In this document: positions 1 through 6,250 of the stretch, one piece after another
Position numbering within the stretch: position 1 is the stretch's first letter
Layout of the letters: each line of letters begins with the position of its first letter
Source of the DNA: Acidobacteriaceae bacterium
Lineage (GTDB): Bacteria > Acidobacteriota > Terriglobia > Bryobacterales > Bryobacteraceae
Reading direction: 5' to 3'
Assembly (NCBI GenBank): GCA_019246575.1
Contig: JAFAQG010000618.1
Coordinates: 1-12,838 of the forward strand
Length of the DNA stretch: 12,838 nucleotides
Notes under the pieces: generated by a model
What the model was told of the DNA's origin: nothing
Database searches by the model: none
What the model saw: the letters and a program-made list of their open reading frames with translations, nothing else
Program-made: the position numbers and the translations under genes

Positions 1-1208
1 GCTCCCAGCTCATTAACCTCAACATCGGCCATCAGCATCCGAAGATGCTCGATGCCATCAATAAGCAAGTAGACGAACTCTGCTTCGCCGGCCCGAGCTT
101 CGCGACCGAGCCGCGAGCGCTCCTCGGCAAGAAGCTCGCCGAAGTCACCGGCCTGGCGAAGGCGTTTTTTACTTTGGGGGGTGCGGAAGCGAACGAGAAC
201 GCGATGAAGATGGCGCGTCTCTACACCGGGCGCGACAAGATCATCACGCGCTATCGCTCCTATCACGGCGCAACCATGGGCGCCATGACCGCTTCGGGCG
301 ATCCGCGGCGCTGGCCTGTCGAACCCGGCGTGCCGGGCATCATCAGAGTCTTCGATCCGTACTGTTATCGTTGCCCGTTCGGCAAAACTCCCGATAGCTG
401 CCGTCGCGAGTGTGTCAGCCACATCGAAGAGGTCATCGAAATGGAAGATCCGCGCGCGATCGCGGCCGTTCTGGTGGAAGGCATCACGGGCTCGAACGGT
501 TTACTCGTTCCGCCGGACGACTATTATCCCCGGCTGCGCGCGCTCTGCGACAAATACAACATCCTGCTCATCGATGATGAAGTAATGAGCGGGTTCGGCC
601 GCACCGGCAAGTGGCTCGCGACGCAGCATTACGGCGTCAAACCCGACATTGTGACCTGTGCGAAAGGTCTGACCAGCGGCTACATGCCCCTTGGCGCAGT
701 CGTCGTTTCGAAAGAGATCGCGGATTACTTCGAAACGCACATGCTCTGGGGAGGGTTGACTTACAGTGGCCACCCGGTCTGCTGCGCAGCCGCCGTCGCG
801 AATCTGCGCGTCTACGAAGAAGAGCAGATTTTCGAAAATGTGGAGAAGCAAGGCGCATACCTCGCCCAGCGTCTCGAACGCATGAAACGCGATTTCGCGT
901 GCGTCGGAGATGTCCGCTACAAGGGACTCTTCAGCGTGATTGAACTTGTAAGAGACAAATCGACGAAAGAGCCGCTCGCGCCCTTCAATGGAACGAGTCC
1001 CGAAATGGGCATGCTCGCAACGTATCTGAAGTCGCAGCACGTGTACGCGTTCACGCGCTTCAATATGCTGTGGATCTGCCCGCCGCTGATCATTACCGAA
1101 GAAGAGCTGCGGCACGGACTGGATATTATCGAACAGGGTTTACGAATTGTGGATGGCGAGTTGCAATCCCGGCAACAAGCCGGGGCAGAAGTTCTGCAAG
1201 AGGTGTGA
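1..1208 (+). CDS. Class III (omega-amino acid) aminotransferase, 3' part
   Basis: This is a PLP-dependent class III aminotransferase whose 5' end lies outside the window. The frame is open from base 3, and the residues before the first ATG (base 45) already match the family (NLNIGHQHPKM), so that ATG is internal. Counting from it, I see the PLP-handling stretch IDDEVMSGFGRTG (Asp178 should bind the pyridine nitrogen) and the Schiff-base lysine Lys207 (codon 663-665) in TCAKGLTSGYMPLGAV. A four-cysteine stretch, C-x2-C-x8-C-x3-C, lies at 107-123. The family moves amino groups from omega-amino acids (beta-alanine, beta-aminoisobutyrate, GABA, taurine) to pyruvate or 2-oxoglutarate. Its stop lies 3 bases before the start of a semialdehyde dehydrogenase, so the two are almost certainly one operon. 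That partner favours beta-alanine or 3-aminoisobutyrate as donor, which is inference. Some relatives are annotated only as 'aspartate aminotransferase family', so the exact substrate is open. Confidence 0.9.
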   Translation, partial: SQLINLNIGHQHPKMLDAINKQVDELCFAGPSFATEPRALLGKKLAEVTGLAKAFFTLGGAEANENAMKMARLYTGRDKIITRYRSYHGATMGAMTASGDPRRWPVEPGVPGIIRVFDPYCYRCPFGKTPDSCRRECVSHIEEVIEMEDPRAIAAVLVEGITGSNGLLVPPDDYYPRLRALCDKYNILLIDDEVMSGFGRTGKWLATQHYGVKPDIVTCAKGLTSGYMPLGAVVVSKEIADYFETHMLWGGLTYSGHPVCCAAAVANLRVYEEEQIFENVEKQGAYLAQRLERMKRDFACVGDVRYKGLFSVIELVRDKSTKEPLAPFNGTSPEMGMLATYLKSQHVYAFTRFNMLWICPPLIITEEELRHGLDIIEQGLRIVDGELQSRQQAGAEVLQEV

Positions 1209-1211
1209 ACT

Positions 1212-2729
1212 ATGGCAGCCGTTGAGGAAGCGATCGGATTGAGAATGGTCCACCATTGGATCGGTGGCAAGGTGGTCGAATCGCAGTCGCAGCGCTCAGG
1301 CACCGTCTGGAATCCCGCGACTGGCGAAGCGCAAGCGAGAGTCGATTTCGCAAGCGCGGACGAAGTGGACCAGGCCGTCGCCGTAGCAAAGAAAGCATTC
1401 CCCGAGTGGCGCGCAACTGCACTCTCGCGCCGTGCCGAAATCATGTTTCAGCTGCGCCAGCTCGTGCACGAAAACCGGCGCAACATCGCCGAGATTCTTA
1501 CCAGCGAACACGGCAAAACTTTACCCGATGCCATGGGCGAAGTCGCGCGGGGGCTTGAAAACATCGAATTCGCCTGCGGAATCCCGCATCTGCTCAAGGG
1601 CAGTTTTTCCGAGCAGGCGAGCCGCGGTATCGACGTCTATCAGATCCGTCAGCCTCTGGGTGTGGTCGCGGGCATTACGCCATTTAATTTCCCGGCGATG
1701 GTGCCCATGTGGATGTTCGCGAATGCCATTGCGTGCGGCAACACGTTCGTGCTGAAGCCATCCGAAAAAGACCCTTCGGTCAGTCTGTTCCTTGCGGAGG
1801 TCATAAAGCGGGCCGGCGTGCCCGACGGTGTGTTCAATGTCGTGCAGGGCGACAGTGTGGCCGTGAACCGCTTACTCGAACACCCCGATGTGAAGGCGAT
1901 CAGTTTTGTCGGATCGACACCGGTTGCGCGTTCGATTTACGAAAAGGGAACGAGTAACGGTAAGCGCGTGCAGGCGCTGGGCGGAGCAAAGAATCACATG
2001 CTCGTGCTGCCGGACGCCGACGTCGGAATGGCTGCGGATGCGGCGGTTTCGGCCGCCTATGGCGCAGCGGGCGAACGCTGCATGGCAATCTCGGTCGTGC
2101 TCGCGGTGGGCAACATTGCAGATCCGCTGATTGAAGCCATTCGCGAACGCATCAACAAACTTCGCATCGGACCGGGCATCGAGCAGGGCAATGACATGGG
2201 TCCGCTGATTACCCGCGAGCACCGCGACCGTGTTGCCTCCTACGTCGACGGCGCAGCCGCCGAAGGCGCAGTCGTCGCCGAAGACGGCCGCACACATGCC
2301 GCAAAAAACGGTTCTGGCTTCTTCTTTGGCGCGACTCTACTTGACAAGGTAAAACCCGGAATGCGCTGTTATGACGACGAAATCTTCGGTCCCGTCCTGA
2401 GCGTAGTCCGCGCAAAGACGTACGAAGAAGCCGTTCAGATGATCAATGTGAACCCGATGGGTAACGGAGCAGCCATCTTCACGCGCGATGGAGGCGCGGC
2501 CCGGCAGTTCCAGTTCGACGTCGAATCCGGTATGGTCGGAATCAATGTGCCGATCCCGGTGCCAACTGCGTATTACAGCTTCGGCGGCTGGAAGGCGTCG
2601 TTGTTCGGCGACCTGCACATGTACGGCCCCGAAGGTGTCCAGTTCTACACCAAGGCGAAAGTGGTGACCAGCCGCTGGCCCGACCCGAGCACCAGCAAGG
2701 TCGATCTCGGCTTTCCGCAATTGCGCTGA
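1212..2729 (+). CDS. mmsA: CoA-acylating methylmalonate-semialdehyde dehydrogenase
   Basis: A complete 505-residue aldehyde dehydrogenase superfamily protein, the usual length for the MmsA/IolA type. This cytosolic enzyme converts malonate or methylmalonate semialdehyde plus CoA and NAD+ to acetyl- or propionyl-CoA, CO2 and NADH, as in valine, beta-alanine, pyrimidine and inositol breakdown. Visible motifs are the cofactor-fold segment GITPFNFPAMVPMWMF, the FVGST turn, and the catalytic cysteine Cys290 in GERCMA. GGAKNH replaces the ELGGK box of ordinary aldehyde dehydrogenases, with Asn261 where the usual general-base glutamate sits. That Glu-to-Asn change marks the CoA-dependent acylating subgroup. 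The chosen ATG follows AGAGGTG a few bases upstream. A second ATG at 1245, giving MVHHWIGGK, also fits the family N-terminus. The gene lies 3 bases after the aminotransferase and probably shares its transcript. The pairing suggests a deamination-then-oxidation route for a beta-amino acid. Confidence 0.95.
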   Translation: MAAVEEAIGLRMVHHWIGGKVVESQSQRSGTVWNPATGEAQARVDFASADEVDQAVAVAKKAFPEWRATALSRRAEIMFQLRQLVHENRRNIAEILTSEHGKTLPDAMGEVARGLENIEFACGIPHLLKGSFSEQASRGIDVYQIRQPLGVVAGITPFNFPAMVPMWMFANAIACGNTFVLKPSEKDPSVSLFLAEVIKRAGVPDGVFNVVQGDSVAVNRLLEHPDVKAISFVGSTPVARSIYEKGTSNGKRVQALGGAKNHMLVLPDADVGMAADAAVSAAYGAAGERCMAISVVLAVGNIADPLIEAIRERINKLRIGPGIEQGNDMGPLITREHRDRVASYVDGAAAEGAVVAEDGRTHAAKNGSGFFFGATLLDKVKPGMRCYDDEIFGPVLSVVRAKTYEEAVQMINVNPMGNGAAIFTRDGGAARQFQFDVESGMVGINVPIPVPTAYYSFGGWKASLFGDLHMYGPEGVQFYTKAKVVTSRWPDPSTSKVDLGFPQLR

Positions 2730-3803
2730 TTACAACAGTTCATCCCGTTTTTGCGCTTCTAACGTCTTCACCAGCTTACTGACATCCTGAGACTTACTCC
2801 GGCTCGCGACGAGTAGCGCGTCCGGCGTATCGACAATCACAAGATTCTCCACGCCGACCAGAGCCACCGTCTTCTCCGCATCTACGTAATTGCCGCGGCT
2901 GGCCTCGCTTACCATGTGGGCTTTCGAGGCGTTCCCGTTCCCGTCTTTCTGGCACAGATCGTAAACCGCTTCCCAGCTCCCAACGTCGTTCCAGCCAATA
3001 TCGTCCAGCGCAATACCAGACACCTGCGTTGCTTTTTCGATAATCGCGTAATCGACAGAAACGTTATCGCAGAGCGGGTAAGCTTCCGCCAGCTTCGCCG
3101 GGAATTCTTTGCTCTTCAGCGGCGGCAGCCCCGCAATCAGAGTTGCCGTCTTGGGCTGGTGATGTCGCATCAAATCAAGCACGGTGGAAGCGCGCCAGAA
3201 AAACATTCCGGCGTTCCAAAAAAAATTCCCGCGCTCGACAAATCGCTTTGCCGTCCTCTCGTCCGGCTTCTCGCGAAAACTCGCGACCGGAACAGCGCTG
3301 TTCTCTCCCGGCCTGACGTTTTTCGGAAACTCAATGTAACCGTAGCCCGTCTCCGCCCAACGCGGCTGAATCCCAAGCACAACAACACCGCCCGATTCGG
3401 CAGCCTTAAACGCCGCCTTCACAAAACCGCGGAACCGAGCTTCTTTCAAAATCAAATGGTCCGCGGGAAACACGCCCATGACCGCATCGGGATCAAGCTG
3501 GGACAATATGTGCGCAGCCAGCGCAATACACGGAGCCGTGTTCCGTTGCGACGGCTCGGCGATGATCTGCTGCTTCGGGATCTTCGGAAGCTGGTTGCGA
3601 ATCTCCGGTTGTAGAAACTCATTGGTGATGATCCACAAGTTTTCGGGCGGGATCACCGGGCCCAACCGGTCTACGGTCTGCTGGATGAGTGAGCGCTCGC
3701 CGAAGAAGCGCAACACCTGTTTTGCGTTTCTCTTCCGGCTGCGCGGCCAGAAACGCGTGCCTCGACCCCCGGCCATAATCAGGCCGTAACGATGATGAGC
3801 CAT
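2730..3803 (-). CDS. manC: Mannose-1-phosphate guanylyltransferase (GDP-mannose synthesis)
   Basis: A 357-residue sugar-nucleotide pyrophosphorylase of the mannose-1-phosphate guanylyltransferase type. It makes GDP-mannose from mannose-1-phosphate and GTP in the cytosol, feeding mannose/fucose-containing polysaccharide or glycolipid synthesis. The N-terminus carries the nucleotide-binding signature MAGGRGTRFWPRSR. It is followed by GVFPADHLI (the metal-binding region), FREKPD (the usual F-x-E-K-P loop) and GNFFWNAGMFFWRAS, all typical of this family. It ends after the left-handed-helix region, so it lacks the C-terminal phosphomannose isomerase half of the bifunctional AlgA/ManC enzymes. The first ATG gives MAHHRYGLIMAGG, a normal start with a few residues before the beta strand. 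No strong Shine-Dalgarno sequence is visible upstream, only an A-rich stretch. It follows signal peptidase I by 63 bases on the same strand and is probably cotranscribed. Its stop directly abuts the stop of the opposing dehydrogenase gene. Confidence 0.92.
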   Translation of the reverse strand: MAHHRYGLIMAGGRGTRFWPRSRKRNAKQVLRFFGERSLIQQTVDRLGPVIPPENLWIITNEFLQPEIRNQLPKIPKQQIIAEPSQRNTAPCIALAAHILSQLDPDAVMGVFPADHLILKEARFRGFVKAAFKAAESGGVVVLGIQPRWAETGYGYIEFPKNVRPGENSAVPVASFREKPDERTAKRFVERGNFFWNAGMFFWRASTVLDLMRHHQPKTATLIAGLPPLKSKEFPAKLAEAYPLCDNVSVDYAIIEKATQVSGIALDDIGWNDVGSWEAVYDLCQKDGNGNASKAHMVSEASRGNYVDAEKTVALVGVENLVIVDTPDALLVASRSKSQDVSKLVKTLEAQKRDELL

Positions 3804-3866
3804 GCTTTTTTACAGCTAGTGTCGCATCCGCGCTCAGTCGTGTGCGCGCCACCCACGTGAAGCAAC

Positions 3867-4721
3867 TTACGGATTCGGCGATCCGGGATTAATGGGCAGC
3901 GGATGATCGGAAAGTTGCGAATCGGAGAAACCACGTACAATCCGAAACGTTCTGTCCCATCGCGTGCGCGTAAAAAAGTGTTCGGCCAAATCCACGCAAT
4001 GATTCAGAAGGGATCCAAGAGAGCTTCCCGCCAGGTCCTCCGTCGAGGCGCGATATGACCAATAGATCAACAGCGGCTTCCCGATGATGTAGTCGCGGGG
4101 AACAAAGCCCCAATAGCGGCTGTCCAGCGAGTTATCGCGATTGTCCCCCATTGCAAAATACGAATCGGGCGGCACAACGACTTCGCCATTCACGACGTGA
4201 TGCTCCAGCATGTCTTGCTGCAGCACCTCTGCTTTTGGATACTGCACGGGAATGGGCGCGCCGGGGAAATTGTCCCCACTCGAGGCGTAAGGCGCCTTGT
4301 GATACACATAAGGTTCATATAGCGGCATGCCGTTCCTGTAAACTGTCCGGTTTACGACTTTGATGTGGTCGCCGGGAACGCCGATAACGCGCTTCACGAA
4401 TGTCTGCGAAATATCGCCTGGAAATCGGAAAACGATAACCGAGCCATGCCGCGGCTCTTCATACGGCAGCAAGTGCTTACTGATCGGCCCCGCGGGCGCA
4501 TAGGCAAGCTTATCCACTAACAGGTGATCGCCGATCAGCAGCGTATCTTCCATTGAACCTGTCGGAATCACAAATGCCTGAACGAGTGTCGTTGTGCCGA
4601 ATAACAGCAGCAGGATCGTCACCGCCCATTCGGCGATCCCATTGCGTGCCTGTTCCGGTTTCCTCTTTGTCTTAGCCTCGGGGTTGCTGGCCTTCGGGGC
4701 GGTAACTGTCTGTTGTGGCAT
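3867..4721 (-). CDS. lepB: Signal peptidase I
   Basis: A 284-residue type I signal peptidase (S26 family), the inner-membrane serine protease that removes signal peptides from exported proteins. A hydrophilic, Lys-rich N-terminal stretch of about 28 residues precedes one membrane segment (about 30-52). Then follow box B with nucleophile Ser56 (IPTGSMEDTLL), box D with general-base Lys110 (FVKRVIGVPGDHI) and box E (GDNRDNSLDSRYWGFV, 192-207). All catalytic features are intact. Only one membrane span is seen, versus two in E. coli LepB. A tail of about 75 residues follows box E, containing HFFTRTRWDRTFR; I associate such tails with acidobacterial homologues, but that is from memory. The ATG is preceded by TAAGGA at good spacing. 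It heads a probable two-gene unit with the guanylyltransferase. It diverges from the BON lipoprotein, whose own signal sequence is a type II substrate and so not processed by this enzyme. Confidence 0.96.
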   Translation of the reverse strand: MPQQTVTAPKASNPEAKTKRKPEQARNGIAEWAVTILLLLFGTTTLVQAFVIPTGSMEDTLLIGDHLLVDKLAYAPAGPISKHLLPYEEPRHGSVIVFRFPGDISQTFVKRVIGVPGDHIKVVNRTVYRNGMPLYEPYVYHKAPYASSGDNFPGAPIPVQYPKAEVLQQDMLEHHVVNGEVVVPPDSYFAMGDNRDNSLDSRYWGFVPRDYIIGKPLLIYWSYRASTEDLAGSSLGSLLNHCVDLAEHFFTRTRWDRTFRIVRGFSDSQLSDHPLPINPGSPNP

Positions 4722-4813
4722 CGAATCCTTATTACGGGTGGGTACCCGCGCTAACGGGCCTGATATGGTCTGTCTAGTCCGAATCTTTATTGTAACTTTG
4801 GGTTAGAGGATTT
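4722..4813. promoter_or_regulatory. Divergent intergenic region between lepB and the BON lipoprotein
   Basis: These 92 bases separate two divergent starts, so promoters for both should lie here or just inside the genes. A perfect 8-base palindrome GGGTACCC sits at 4740-4747, within a short inverted repeat CGGGT/ACCCG (4735-4739 and 4744-4748). The segment at 4784-4800 is AT-rich and could hold a -10 element for the plus-strand gene. On the minus strand TAGACA resembles a -35 box, but I see no convincing -10 partner at proper spacing. The plus-strand ribosome binding site AGAGGA is at 4805-4810. The promoter role is inferred from gene orientation; the boxes themselves are weak. Confidence 0.4.
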
Positions 4814-5818
4814 ATGCCCCGTTTCTATGTATGCGCTTCAATCGCAATCGCGTTGATGTTTGTCGCCGGTTGCGGCAAGCAGTCCGTCAGCGACGATACT
4901 GTGGCAAACGATCTGAAGGCAAAGCTCTTTTCCGATCAGGCAACCAAGTCTGCAAACATCAACGTCGGAGTGAAAGACGGCGTGGTGACTTTGACCGGAG
5001 ACGTCCCAACCTCCGACGTTGAGCTGGCGGCAGTGAAAGCCGCCAACGGTACGCCCGGAGTGAAGAGCGTAAACGATCAGTTGAAGGTCAATGCTTCTTC
5101 CGCCATGACTCCATTGCCTCCAGCAGGTACGGCGGAAACGTCGAACTCCCAGACGCCGCCCTTGACGGGAACGTCCACCGGGCCGGCAGCTCCGCCTCCG
5201 GGCGAGGCTGCCAGTGCCTCGAAAGCGCCTCCGTCCGAAGCCGTACCGCCGCCATCAAACCCATATACAGGCGCTGCGCCGAAGGGAGCTCCCCAGCCGG
5301 TTGCAGAGACAATCCCAGCCGGCACTGCTCTTTCCGTGCGGACCATAGACACGATTGATTCAGCCCGCAACGACAGCGGCGAGGTCTTCCGCGCTTCCTT
5401 GAACACGCCCATTCTCGTTCGCGGCAGAACCGTTGTCCCGAAAGGCGAGCCGGTTTCTTTACTGCTTACCAACGCGCAGGGTGCAGGCCGAATCAAAGGT
5501 CGAGCAGAGCTCGAGGTCAGGGCGGTGAGGCTGCAATACCACGGGCAATCCTATGACCTGAATACAACCACGATTGAGGAAACCGGCAAAGCTCGCGGCA
5601 AATCCACCGCGGAGCGTGGCGCAATCGGAGCCGCAGCAGGTGCGATTATCGGCGCGATCGCGGGCGGCGGGAAAGGTGCCGCCATCGGTTCTATGGCTGG
5701 CGGAGGCGCGGGTGTTGGCGTGAACGTCTTCACTCACGGACAGCAGGTGAAGATTCCTTCTGAGAGCGTTTTGACGTTCCGGCTACAAAGCCCGGTCTCC
5801 ATTCGCGAAACGCGCTGA
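4814..5818 (+). CDS. BON-domain lipoprotein with glycine-zipper C-terminal domain
   Basis: A 334-residue exported protein. It begins with a lipoprotein signal peptide ending in the lipobox VAGC, with Cys20 as the lipidated residue. Residues of about 25-93 form a BON domain (VKDGVVTLTGDVPT, GVKSVNDQLKV), a fold found in OsmY and other envelope proteins and thought to bind phospholipid or hold envelope structures. A linker of about 70 residues rich in Pro, Ala, Ser and Gly follows. The C-terminal domain (about 165-334) is predicted mainly beta, with a stretch of Gly/Ala repeats at about 269-304 (GAIGAAAGAIIGAIAGG and on), a glycine-zipper type segment that may insert in a membrane or oligomerise. 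AGAGGA lies just upstream of the ATG. The periplasmic or outer-membrane placement is inferred from the lipobox; residue +2 is Gly, not the Asp inner-membrane retention signal. The cellular role is unknown. The gene stands alone, convergent with the small secreted protein gene 18 bases downstream. Confidence 0.85.
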   Translation: MPRFYVCASIAIALMFVAGCGKQSVSDDTVANDLKAKLFSDQATKSANINVGVKDGVVTLTGDVPTSDVELAAVKAANGTPGVKSVNDQLKVNASSAMTPLPPAGTAETSNSQTPPLTGTSTGPAAPPPGEAASASKAPPSEAVPPPSNPYTGAAPKGAPQPVAETIPAGTALSVRTIDTIDSARNDSGEVFRASLNTPILVRGRTVVPKGEPVSLLLTNAQGAGRIKGRAELEVRAVRLQYHGQSYDLNTTTIEETGKARGKSTAERGAIGAAAGAIIGAIAGGGKGAAIGSMAGGGAGVGVNVFTHGQQVKIPSESVLTFRLQSPVSIRETR

Positions 5819-5836
5819 TCTACCGCCTAAATGAAC

Positions 5837-6220
5837 CTACTTCTGCCCGCTTGCACCACCGTCGGAACATGCCGGTGCCGGGGGCTTCATTGCCATCTTA
5901 TCGGCGGAGCTGGGCTTGAACTTCCGAATCGCGAATTGCTCCGGGTTGTCAAATGGAGCCCGCAGCAGCGGAATGGAACAGTTATCCGGGACAGCCGCAC
6001 GAGCGGCCAAAAGTTTAGCCTTACTTAACTGGGCCAATGCCTCCAGGCTCCGATCAGGCGGCTTTCGAGCGGGCTTGACGGCGTTATTCAGGGCCATTTT
6101 GAACGAATCGCGCAGCGTGATTGGCCCTCGGTTCAGCGGCTGCCTTACCGACGGCGGCAACTCGACAGCCAGTCCCAACGTAGCTGCCACACAAATACCT
6201 AAACAACAGCGCAGCAACAT
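5837..6220 (-). CDS. Small secreted protein of unknown function, downstream of TonB receptor
   Basis: A 127-residue protein I do not recognise. It starts with a likely signal peptide (hydrophobic core LGICVAATLGLAV, residues about 7-19), followed by a basic, Pro- and Ala-rich mature region. That region has one central helix candidate rich in Ala/Leu/Lys (LEALAQLSKAKLLAARAA) and a motif DNCSIPLLRAPFDNPEQF. Two cysteines outside the signal peptide (in DNCS and PACS) could pair in the periplasm. The gene is supported by an excellent ribosome binding site, AGGAGA, 7-8 bases before the ATG, and by its position 30 bases after the TonB-dependent receptor on the same strand. An opposing frame over the same bases lacks such signals. 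An accessory role for the receptor is only a guess from position. It could equally be an independent envelope protein. Confidence 0.72.
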   Translation of the reverse strand: MLLRCCLGICVAATLGLAVELPPSVRQPLNRGPITLRDSFKMALNNAVKPARKPPDRSLEALAQLSKAKLLAARAAVPDNCSIPLLRAPFDNPEQFAIRKFKPSSADKMAMKPPAPACSDGGASGQK

Positions 6221-6250
6221 CGCGTTAATCTCCTGGAAGGAATTGTACTG

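Noticed and set aside
501..1115. Open frame of 204 codons antisense to the aminotransferase
   Set aside because: It lies wholly within a clearly conserved gene, has an Arg/His/Glu-rich composition typical of a reverse reading of GC-rich codons, and shows no signal, domain or ribosome binding site.
2916..3614. Open frame of 232 codons antisense to the mannose-1-phosphate guanylyltransferase
   Set aside because: The opposing strand encodes all guanylyltransferase motifs. The antisense translation is basic and featureless, and long antisense frames are common in GC-rich DNA.
3619..3852. Minus-strand frame overlapping the start of the guanylyltransferase, possibly a frameshifted N-terminus
   Set aside because: The guanylyltransferase frame is complete with an intact N-terminal GGRGTRFWP motif, so no frameshift is needed; the overlapping frame is a shadow.
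5077..5496. Antisense Gly/Pro/Ala-rich frame over the BON lipoprotein linker
   Set aside because: The low-complexity linker on the plus strand produces an apparently open reverse frame; the plus-strand protein has a lipobox, BON domain and ribosome binding site.
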